Part shown: positions 1 to 4,101 of the stretch, piece after piece
Numbering within the stretch: position 1 is the stretch's first letter
Layout: each line of letters begins with the position of its first letter
Assembly: GCA_045614565.1 (NCBI GenBank)
Contig: JAZLDG010000018.1
Coordinates: 1-6,219 of the forward strand
Direction: 5' to 3'
Length of the DNA: 6,219 nt
DNA from: Scatosoma sp045614565
GTDB lineage: Bacteria; Bacillota; Clostridia; Christensenellales; Borkfalkiaceae
Made by a program: the position numbers and the translations under genes
Notes under the pieces: generated by a model
Databases searched by the model: none
Seen by the model: only the letters and a program-made list of their open reading frames with translations
What the model was told of the DNA's origin: nothing

Positions 1-114
1 CGTTACGTTTGCGCCCTGCCGTTTATAAAAAGACGATAATTTCATACAAACGATATTCGGAAAGCGATGTCGCTTTTTGCCTATTATTTCAGCGTCTATT
101 ATTGCAATATTCAT
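1..114 (-). CDS. N-terminus of phage-type radical-SAM-like protein (partial, cut by window edge)
   Basis: Thirty-eight codons are visible from an ATG at 114 to the window edge, in frame to base 1. The protein begins MNIAIIDAEIIGKKRHRF and continues with PNIVCMKLSSFYKRQGANVT. A short beta strand (IAIID) followed by a 'H-R-F-P-N-x-x-C-M-K-x-S' segment and a helix is the opening I associate with radical-SAM proteins carried by Clostridia phages, whose first domain is cobalamin-binding-like. The catalytic CxxxCxxC motif would lie outside the window, so the enzyme class is inferred from the N-terminus only. The start overlaps the rep stop as ATGA, which suggests translational coupling to Rep. The ribosome binding site GGAGG lies inside the last codons of rep. 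The substrate is unknown. It could also be a non-catalytic B12-binding-like protein. Confidence 0.6.
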   Translation of the reverse strand, partial: MNIAIIDAEIIGKKRHRFPNIVCMKLSSFYKRQGANVT

Positions 115-884
115 TTTCGCATTACCTCCGTTTCGTTTTTCTTGAACATCACGACGGATAAATACCAATGCCCGTTAAATTCATTGTATCGCGCTGCAGC
201 TTCGATAAAACGATAACCCTTGTAACGCTTTTCCCAATATGGCGCGTCGTCTATGTGTTCAGTTGCAAGGCGCTGTAAATGGCGCTTTGAAATTTTACCG
301 TCTTTTGGTTTTGGTTCTTTTGGCTTATCTAAATTTCGGGATTGCGCCCAACGTTTGCCGCCTTCGGGCTTCTTAACAAGATATTTCGCCAAAGCTTCGC
401 ACCCTTTTTCGTTGGGTTGTAATCTGTCAGCGTTCGTCCAATCACCAAAAGGCCACATTTCTTCGGCTGTATCTCTATCCATTGCGTTAGTAATCATATG
501 AAAATGATACCGAACAAGGCCCGTTTTTTTACTTACCTTTGCTTCAATGACGTATATGTATTTCATTTCGGGCAAGCCCTGCTTTTCTCTGTACCGCTTT
601 ATCCTGCGTATGTAGTTTTGAATATCCTTGCGGCATTGTTCTTCGGAAGAAGGCATTTCGCTGTCGCAATATGTGCCGTGTACAACAATATCGCCTTTTC
701 CAAAATTCGCATTTACCAAACGGACGATTTTTTTTCGGGCGTTCTTGTCGTTAAGGTTCGCTTGTTCCTTTGATGTTGGGCGGGTTTTCGGTTTTCTCTG
801 TGGCATACGTCGGCCGTTGGGGAATACCGGGTAAAACTCCGCTTCATACATCGCGCCCGATATTATATTTTTTTCGCGTATCAT
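111..884 (-). CDS. HUH-family rolling-circle replication initiator (Rep)
   Basis: This 257-aa protein should nick one strand of its element at a specific origin, stay attached to the 5' end through a tyrosine, and start rolling-circle replication. The HUH metal-binding motif is H127-F128-H129 (RYHFHMI). The probable catalytic tyrosine is Y168 in ALAKYLVKK, with lysines K171 and K172 beside it. The N-terminal third (SGAMYEAEFYPVF, then NLNDKNARKKIVRLVNANFG and a motif-I-like strand around residues 65-73) matches the layout of the phage G2P/ORF2-type Rep family found in Clostridia phages and in Microviridae and inoviruses. The basic stretch PKEPKPKDGKISKRH (188-202) probably binds DNA. The start is supported by AGGTG placed 5 nt before the ATG. 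A long structured leader lies upstream, and the next gene overlaps by ATGA. Family assignment is by motif recognition. The exact host replicon (phage, plasmid or integrative element) is not settled. Confidence 0.85.
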   Translation of the reverse strand: MIREKNIISGAMYEAEFYPVFPNGRRMPQRKPKTRPTSKEQANLNDKNARKKIVRLVNANFGKGDIVVHGTYCDSEMPSSEEQCRKDIQNYIRRIKRYREKQGLPEMKYIYVIEAKVSKKTGLVRYHFHMITNAMDRDTAEEMWPFGDWTNADRLQPNEKGCEALAKYLVKKPEGGKRWAQSRNLDKPKEPKPKDGKISKRHLQRLATEHIDDAPYWEKRYKGYRFIEAAARYNEFNGHWYLSVVMFKKNETEVMRK

Positions 885-924
885 TGTTTCACCTAACTTT
901 CAAAAAGTCAATAACCCAAGAGAA

Positions 925-973
925 GGGGGAAGGAAAGCAAAAAGTAAAGGAAAATGACACCTTTCCTTCCCCC
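925..973. repeat. 13-bp perfect hairpin upstream of rep
   Basis: GGGGGAAGGAAAG (925-937) and CTTTCCTTCCCCC (961-973) are perfect inverted arms around a 23-nt loop. An imperfect outer extension continues to a CCCAA/TTGGG pair (about 914-983). There is no U-tract immediately after either arm, so it is not a standard terminator. Candidate roles are the stem of a double-strand or single-strand origin, or an mRNA structure just ahead of the rep start. Confidence 0.75.
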
Positions 974-1013
974 TGCTTGTTGGGATATGGAAAGCGTGGA
1001 AAACTCTTTGAGT

Positions 1014-1034
1014 TTACACACCCTTACCACACCC
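1014..1034. repeat. Tandem direct repeat, possible Rep-binding iterons
   Basis: TTACACACCC (1014-1023) is followed directly by TTACCACACCC (1024-1034). The shared CACACCC core is repeated with an 11-bp period, about one helical turn. Adjacent short direct repeats of this period are the usual Rep-binding locus in some rolling-circle plasmids, pMV158 being the named example. Only two copies exist here, so the role is inferred. Confidence 0.4.
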
Positions 1035-1070
1035 CAACAGCGCACCCCCTTTCTATCCGTCATTTTCCCA

Positions 1071-1105
1071 TATATAAAAAATAATATTTTTTCTTTTTTC
1101 TTTTT
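1071..1105. other. AT-rich palindromic tract in the rep leader
   Basis: AAAAAATA (1076-1083) and TATTTTTT (1085-1092) form a perfect palindrome about one central A, flanked by TATATA and by a T-rich run to about 1105. The lack of GC in the stem argues against a terminator. Easy melting fits an unwinding region close to a replication origin. That role is inferred from position only. Confidence 0.35.
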
Positions 1106-1153
1106 CGGGTAGGGCTTCGGGGGTCTTTATTCTCTTTTGGTATTCCTTTGTGG

Positions 1154-1171
1154 TTGATAAGATAATATCAA
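1154..1171. other. Candidate rolling-circle nick region (TTGATA/TATCAA dyad)
   Basis: TTGATA-AGATAA-TATCAA is a 6-bp dyad with a 6-nt loop. The rep-sense strand reads GTATTTGATATTATCTTATC here, sharing TTGATATTA with the phiX174 gene A nick region (cleavage in CTTG/ATATTA). It also resembles the TCTTATCTTGATA of pC194-type origins. A direct copy of GTTGATAAG recurs at 1248-1256. The position upstream of an HUH rep gene makes it a reasonable origin candidate, but the match is short and AT-rich. Confidence 0.3.
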
Positions 1172-1212
1172 ATACAAGGCCGAAAACAGCCCGCGGCCGT
1201 GTGTATTTGTTA

Positions 1213-1241
1213 TTGACTTTTCGCCGCTGCCGTGATATAAT
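1213..1241 (+). promoter_or_regulatory. Plus-strand sigma-A promoter in the rep leader
   Basis: TTGACT (-35, 1213-1218) and TATAAT (-10, 1236-1241) are separated by exactly 17 bp. TGA precedes the -10 box and gives an extended -10 TGATATAAT. Transcription would start near G1248 and run against all the protein genes. No plus-strand ORF with a ribosome binding site follows, which points to a non-coding RNA product. Confidence 0.8.
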
Positions 1242-1247
1242 AAATAT

Positions 1248-1320
1248 GTTGATAAGCGACGGCGAAAAGCCGTTGTATTGTTTAACTGTTTTCGTTTCCT
1301 GCGGAAGCAGTTATTTTTTT
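1248..1320 (+). ncRNA. Predicted antisense small RNA (about 73 nt) against the rep leader
   Basis: The RNA runs from the predicted start near 1248 to the end of the U-tract at 1320. It holds two stem-loops. The first is CGACGGC/GCCGTTG around a GAAAA loop (1257-1275, one G-U pair). The second is the 11-bp terminator hairpin. It is fully complementary to the 5' part of the non-coding leader between the membrane-protein gene and rep, and overlaps the last codons of that membrane protein. A short promoter-to-terminator unit opposite a rep leader is the classic layout of counter-transcribed RNAs that limit Rep synthesis, as in pT181 and pIP501. Here rep starts about 365 nt downstream, farther than in those plasmids, so control through leader folding or attenuation would be needed. 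Function is inferred. Confidence 0.65.
1284..1320 (+). terminator. Intrinsic terminator of the antisense RNA
   Basis: AACTGTTTTCG (1284-1294) pairs with CGGAAGCAGTT (1302-1312) as an 11-bp stem with two G-U pairs and a 7-nt loop. It is followed by A and seven Ts (1314-1320). Only the plus strand has the U-tract, so the terminator serves the small RNA, not the minus-strand operon. Confidence 0.8.
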
Positions 1321-1652
1321 GTCCTTTTATTTTCTGCGCTATGTAACAAGGCGCAAAAGAAGGGAATAAGGGGTATAACAATTTCGCCGCCCGGAACATT
1401 GCTTCCACGGGCTGCGTGTGCTATATGGAAGAAATAAGGCGTTAAGCCCCAACAAAGGCCCGCAAGGAAAGTCCAACCCGCACGCGCGCGTAATTTTGCT
1501 TCGCGGCGCATTTGGCGTTCGTGGTCTTTGTTTTCTTCCTTTATATATAAGGAAACATTTGTAATGCTTTTTCTTTCTGCGGGCATTTCTGCCGCTCTCT
1601 GTGCCGCTCCGTCTGTAAAACCTTTAAAATATGAATGTATGTTCTTATCCAT
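1311..1652 (-). CDS. Small two-helix membrane protein, function unknown
   Basis: This 113-aa protein has a charged N-terminal half (residues 1-58, very rich in Arg/Lys/Glu, e.g. KEENKDHERQMRREAKLRAR). Two hydrophobic segments follow, at about 59-79 (GWTFLAGLCWGLTPYFFHIA) and 91-104 (IVIPLIPFFCALLH), and the tail is basic (KRTKK). A hairpin membrane protein with both termini on the cytoplasmic side is the simplest reading under the positive-inside rule. The start is supported by AGAAAGGA about 9 nt upstream, overlapping the end of the methyltransferase gene. It is the last gene before the rep leader. Its 3' end is overlapped by the antisense small RNA. Size and topology are loosely holin-like, but nothing in the sequence proves that. 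Confidence 0.65.
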   Translation of the reverse strand: MDKNIHSYFKGFTDGAAQRAAEMPAERKSITNVSLYIKEENKDHERQMRREAKLRARAGWTFLAGLCWGLTPYFFHIAHAARGSNVPGGEIVIPLIPFFCALLHSAENKRTKK

Positions 1653-1668
1653 TGTTCAAAATCCTTTC

Positions 1669-2589
1669 TTATCTTAATTCGAAATGATTATGCCCGCCGC
1701 AACCGCCGCAAATCGGCCTACAAACAAAATCGTTTGTATTGTGTCGGCATTGCCCGCATAAATCATAATTTAATCTTGCTGCAGCAAGTTTTGCATATTC
1801 CGGGTTGAGTTCAATTCCCAAAAATTCACGATTGTTATTTTTTGCAACTTCGCCCGTTGTCCCGCTCCCGAAGAACGGGTCAAGAATTATTCCACCTTCA
1901 CGGCTGCCCGCTAATACGCAAGGCGTTATAAGTTCCGGGGGAAATGTCGCAAAATGCGCGCCGTTATAACCACGCGTTGCAACGCTCCATACATCGCGCT
2001 TATTTCTTTTTCCGTCGGCGTTTGGTGAATTTCCGTGGCTGTTGCGTTCAACCGAAGCGGAATTGTCAAAGGTGTTGTCGTGCGTATATATGCCGCCGCG
2101 AAATGTTTTTGAATTTCCCTTGTTGCTTGCGCTGCACGGTTCTTTTATCGCTTTATAATCAAAGTAATATTTTTTTGATTTACTTAAAAGGAAAATATAT
2201 TCGTGGCTTTGTGTGCAACGGTCTTTTGCACTTTCCGGCATACAGTTCGGCTTATGCCATATAATATCTTGCCTTAAATTCCAACCGTCGCTTTTTAACG
2301 CAAAAGCCAAATTCCACGGAATTCCCATTAAGTTTTTATTGTGGTAAGTGTCGCCAATGTTAAGCCATAAAGTGCCGTCGTCCCGAAGGACACGGCGCAC
2401 TTCGCGAAAAACAAGAACAAGTTTTTGTATGTATTCTTCGGGCGGGTCGGTAAGCCCTATTTGTTCGGGCGTTCCGTAATCACGCAAGCCATAGTATGGC
2501 GGCGACGTTACGCAACAATCGCAATATCCCGAAGGGACGCGCTGCAATTTTTGCAATGCGTCGCCAATTACAATTATTGATTTTTCCAT
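1669..2589 (-). CDS. Orphan DNA amino-methyltransferase (beta class, N4-cytosine or N6-adenine)
   Basis: This 306-aa enzyme transfers a methyl group from S-adenosylmethionine to an exocyclic amino group in DNA. The catalytic motif IV is TSPPYYGLRDYG (S29-P-P-Y32) near the N-terminus. The SAM-binding motif I is LDPFFGSGTTGEVA (236-249), close to the C-terminus, preceded by HFATFPPELI (212-221). The IV-before-I order marks the beta class. SPPY is more common in N4-cytosine enzymes, but N6-adenine is not excluded. The variable stretch around residues 145-205 is the likely target-recognition region. The last 30 residues carry five cysteines (C278, C281, C290, C294, C297) and His residues, a possible zinc-binding tail. 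There is no restriction endonuclease beside it, so it probably protects the element's own DNA or marks its origin. AAAGGAG lies 11 nt upstream, inside the end of the preceding gene. Confidence 0.9.
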   Translation of the reverse strand: MEKSIIVIGDALQKLQRVPSGYCDCCVTSPPYYGLRDYGTPEQIGLTDPPEEYIQKLVLVFREVRRVLRDDGTLWLNIGDTYHNKNLMGIPWNLAFALKSDGWNLRQDIIWHKPNCMPESAKDRCTQSHEYIFLLSKSKKYYFDYKAIKEPCSASNKGNSKTFRGGIYTHDNTFDNSASVERNSHGNSPNADGKRNKRDVWSVATRGYNGAHFATFPPELITPCVLAGSREGGIILDPFFGSGTTGEVAKNNNREFLGIELNPEYAKLAAARLNYDLCGQCRHNTNDFVCRPICGGCGGHNHFELR

Positions 2590-2596
2590 ACCGTTT

Positions 2597-2806
2597 TCAC
2601 TCCTTTAATTTAACCATTGAAGGGGTTGTAATTGTTACGCTGTGTTTGCATTTGTCTAATAGTTCAAGCGTAAGTTGCATTTTGCCTTCGTCGTTAAGTC
2701 GATATATAAGCGCCGATATTTTTAAAAACTCAATATCAAAGCCGACATTTCGGGAAACAACCGGGCTTCGCGCTTTAAAAGCTGCGATTGCTTCTTCTGT
2801 TGTCAT
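2597..2806 (-). CDS. Hypothetical phage-type protein, 69 aa
   Basis: The protein starts MTTEEAIAAFKARSPVV. Its core includes EFLKISALIYRLNDEGK and QLTLELLDKCKHSVTIT. It looks like a small compact alpha/beta protein: a helix, then strands with a turn at NDEGK. The start at 2806 is chosen because it forms an ATGA overlap with the stop of the upstream 149-aa gene. A longer reading to 2881 would run through that gene in another frame and begin with an Arg-rich sequence of no protein character. Its last codons (AAAGGAG) supply the ribosome binding site of the methyltransferase 7 bp away, so the three genes are probably co-translated. I recall similar short proteins in Clostridia prophages but know no function. 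Confidence 0.7.
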   Translation of the reverse strand: MTTEEAIAAFKARSPVVSRNVGFDIEFLKISALIYRLNDEGKMQLTLELLDKCKHSVTITTPSMVKLKE

Positions 2807-3252
2807 ACGTCGCCGTCCTCTCTGTCGATGTCGCAAGGCATAATTGCTGCGAGTAAGTCGCCGTAATCGTCTAATACGCAAACGGGCTTTTTATGGCCTT
2901 CACCGATAAATAAGCAAGTTTTGTAATCTTTGACGAATTTGTCTTCAATCCATATAGAACATACGCCGTCGGGGGAAAGTAAGCGTCTATAAGATTTGCT
3001 TTTGCGTTCGTCCGCTCTTATTTCTTCGGTCGGTCTTAATTCGCGGCCGTTCAAAGCGTCCCTTAAAACATTCTTTAATTTATCCGACGGGGCGCATTTG
3101 GTAATATCAAATTTGATTTGTTCTTCCGAGAAAATAAACAACCTTACGCCGTCGGTAAATACGAAGCGTTTGTCGTCTAACTTTTCATAAGAAACGGTAT
3201 TGCCTTTCAGCAGCCTTTCAAATATGTACTTTTGATTTTTAATTGATAACAT
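2803..3252 (-). CDS. Hypothetical protein, 149 aa
   Basis: This is a soluble, highly charged protein without a signal peptide or membrane segment. The N-terminal half alternates short strands and helices (YIFERLLKGNTVSYEKLDDK, then RFVFTDGVRLFIFSEEQIKF). The second half contains a basic helix (ADERKSKSYRRLL, about 79-91) and then strands ending in CDIDREDGDV. No catalytic motif is recognisable. The start has a strong AGGAGG placed 9 nt upstream. That same sequence contains the stop of the preceding gene (TAGGAGG), and the gene ends in an ATGA overlap with the next one. Such packing is typical of phage early or accessory operons. I do not recognise the family. Confidence 0.7.
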   Translation of the reverse strand: MLSIKNQKYIFERLLKGNTVSYEKLDDKRFVFTDGVRLFIFSEEQIKFDITKCAPSDKLKNVLRDALNGRELRPTEEIRADERKSKSYRRLLSPDGVCSIWIEDKFVKDYKTCLFIGEGHKKPVCVLDDYGDLLAAIMPCDIDREDGDV

Positions 3253-3264
3253 TTTTTATTCCTC

Positions 3265-3570
3265 CTAAATAATTCTTTCAATAACATCTATCGCAATAAC
3301 ACCCAAGCTGCAGCCCGTAACATTTTTGTCGTAGTAGCTGCCGCCCTTGTAGTGAACGCGTACAAATTCAGTTCTGCAATCCGTAACCACATAGGAAGCG
3401 CCGATAATTTCTTTGTCTATTTTTTTAAGAAGGTCGCTTAATTCCTTTGTAACAAGGTTTGCTTTTTGTGTGTAGTCTTCAAGGGTTTGTTTTTTTACTT
3501 GCCCCGCTACCGAAAGCGGAATAACTATTGCGGGAAGTTCTTTTTTGTCCGAAAGATATTTGCTTACCAT
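3265..3570 (-). CDS. Hypothetical protein, 101 aa
   Basis: The protein begins MVSKYLSDKKELPAIVIPLS. A predicted coiled or long amphipathic helix follows (about residues 29-54, with KANLVTKELSDLLKKIDKEI). It ends with strands (YVVTDCRTEFVRVHYKGG, then GVIAIDVIERII). The ATG at 3570 is preferred over the one at 3597 because AGAAAGGA stands 11 nt before it, whereas nothing resembling a ribosome binding site precedes 3597. The preferred start also leaves room for the 33-aa gene upstream, which stops 7 bp before it. The stop is embedded in the ribosome binding site of the next gene. No family is recognised. Confidence 0.65.
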   Translation of the reverse strand: MVSKYLSDKKELPAIVIPLSVAGQVKKQTLEDYTQKANLVTKELSDLLKKIDKEIIGASYVVTDCRTEFVRVHYKGGSYYDKNVTGCSLGVIAIDVIERII

Positions 3571-3577
3571 TAGAAAA

Positions 3578-3679
3578 TCAATCCTTTCTATTTGCATTAT
3601 TCAACGGGCAATCTGTGCATTTTCGGCCTTTGCAGAAGCGCGGAAGCTTTTGCGACAAGCCACAAGGAAGCTTTTTCAC
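3578..3679 (-). CDS. Tiny Cys-rich protein, 33 aa, possible zinc knuckle
   Basis: A GTG start at 3679 is preceded by GGGGTGAT, which fits the 16S tail, and the frame runs to a TGA at 3578. The peptide starts MKKLPCGLSQKLPRF and continues CKGRKCTDCPLNNANRKD. Cysteines are at positions 6, 16, 21 and 24, so the end of the motif is CxxxxCxxC and could hold one zinc ion. The gene fits exactly between the HTH gene (11 bp upstream) and the 101-aa gene (7 bp downstream), and its end carries the ribosome binding site for the latter. It may be a real micro-protein or a leader peptide that couples translation. The spacing supports translation, but such a short frame remains uncertain. Confidence 0.5.
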   Translation of the reverse strand: MKKLPCGLSQKLPRFCKGRKCTDCPLNNANRKD

Positions 3680-3690
3680 AATATCACCCC

Positions 3691-3957
3691 TTACGCATTG
3701 GCTGCCGCTTCTTCAAGGTTGCGGCCGCGGTTCTTTAAACTTTCGGTTGTTTTGCGCTGTGCAAGTTCGGCGCTATATTCGGAACGCAAGTTCTTGTCAA
3801 GCGCTCCCGTGTCGCCGCGCTGCAATTCTTTGTAAATTGTAGCCGTGTGAACGCCCAATTTGTCGGCGATGTCCGAAGGGCGTTCGTTGTTCAAGTACAT
3901 TTCTTCAAGCTTCTTTCTGTCCTCATAGGTTAAAAGCTTGTATTTTTTTCTTGCCAT
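3691..3957 (-). CDS. Stand-alone IS30-type helix-turn-helix regulator
   Basis: This 88-aa protein is nearly all DNA-binding domain. The segment from about residue 7 to 48 (YKLLTYEDRKKLEEMYL, then PSDIADKLGVHTATIYKEL and QRG) is an HTH of the kind that opens IS30-family transposases. The following stretch (YSAELAQRKTTESLKNRGRN) also aligns with the transposase of this window (YSPDIAEEKYRANLAAKGAD). No catalytic domain follows, and the protein ends naturally in EEAAANA. It probably binds DNA as a regulator, perhaps at the TTTTCGCATTTA motifs around its own promoter, giving autoregulation. The start has GGAGGTG 9 nt upstream. It heads the run of small genes down to the methyltransferase. Similar stand-alone proteins occur in Clostridia phages. 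The operator assignment is inference. Confidence 0.75.
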   Translation of the reverse strand: MARKKYKLLTYEDRKKLEEMYLNNERPSDIADKLGVHTATIYKELQRGDTGALDKNLRSEYSAELAQRKTTESLKNRGRNLEEAAANA

Positions 3958-3982
3958 TGTGTTTCACACCTCCAAAAAATAT

Positions 3983-4024
3983 AAAAAAATAATGCGAAAA
4001 GACGTTGTAAAATCTTTTCGCATT
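3983..4024 (-). terminator. Hairpin plus U-tract in the HTH-gene leader (possible attenuator)
   Basis: AATGCGAAAAGA (3991-4002) and TCTTTTCGCATT (4013-4024) form a 12-bp perfect stem with a 10-nt loop. Minus-strand transcription then meets A and seven Ts (3983-3989). The hairpin starts at about +1 of the transcript from the 4027-4055 promoter, so it would act as a promoter-proximal attenuator or a 5' stabilising stem. It could also stop read-through from the transposase gene. The stem is AT-rich, so efficiency is uncertain. Confidence 0.5.
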
Positions 4025-4070
4025 TAATTATACAATTTAAATTTGTAAATGTCAAGAGTAAATGCGAAAA
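3991..4070. promoter_or_regulatory. Triple TTTTCGCATT motif, putative operator set
   Basis: Three copies of a TTTTCGCATT core surround one promoter. TAAATGCGAAAA at 4059-4070 lies just upstream of the -35 box. Its exact 12-bp reverse complement at 4015-4026 begins right after the -10 box. The third copy, at 3991-4000, faces the second as a hairpin. Placement on both sides of the -35/-10 pair is a typical repressor arrangement. The candidate binding protein is the HTH protein encoded immediately downstream, or the related transposase head. Confidence 0.6.
4027..4055 (-). promoter_or_regulatory. Perfect sigma-A promoter of the HTH-led operon
   Basis: On the minus strand, TTGACA (4055-4050) and TATAAT (4032-4027) match consensus exactly with a 17-bp spacer. 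The start point would be near 4020, about 63 nt before the ATG of the HTH gene. Promoters this strong in mobile elements are usually repressed, and flanking inverted motifs are present. Confidence 0.85.
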
Positions 4071-4101
4071 TAATTGAAAATATTTTAATTTTATTCATTT
4101 T

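Larger units (their letters stand above)
903..1221. repeat. Long-range perfect 13-bp inverted repeat spanning the rep leader
   Basis: AAAAGTCAATAAC at 903-915 is the exact reverse complement of GTTATTGACTTTT at 1209-1221. In the rep-sense RNA the downstream arm ends about 10 nt before the AGGTG ribosome binding site of rep, while the upstream arm lies next to the target of the predicted antisense RNA. The 1209-1221 arm also contains the -35 box of the plus-strand promoter. A 13-bp match in so short a region is unlikely by chance. Long-range RNA pairing that controls rep is an inference. Confidence 0.6.

Noticed and set aside
114..123. Extra copy of TTTTCGCATT near the rep stop
   Set aside because: It is formed by the last codons of rep and the start of the next gene, has no promoter nearby, and is isolated from the operator set.
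770..1084. 104-aa plus-strand frame
   Set aside because: It lies opposite the rep start and leader, no ribosome binding site precedes it, and its composition is that of a shadow frame.
1127..1408. 93-aa minus-strand frame in the rep leader
   Set aside because: It has no ribosome binding site, overlaps the end of the membrane-protein gene by about 98 bp, has an unstructured basic composition, and covers the small RNA and the repeat-rich leader.
2807..2881. Longer start for the 69-aa protein
   Set aside because: The extra Arg-rich residues are the 149-aa gene read in another frame, and the ATGA overlap at 2806 marks the natural start.
3571..3597. Upstream ATG for the 101-aa protein
   Set aside because: No ribosome binding site lies before 3597, whereas AGAAAGGA precedes 3570 at a good distance. 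The 33-aa frame also occupies this stretch.
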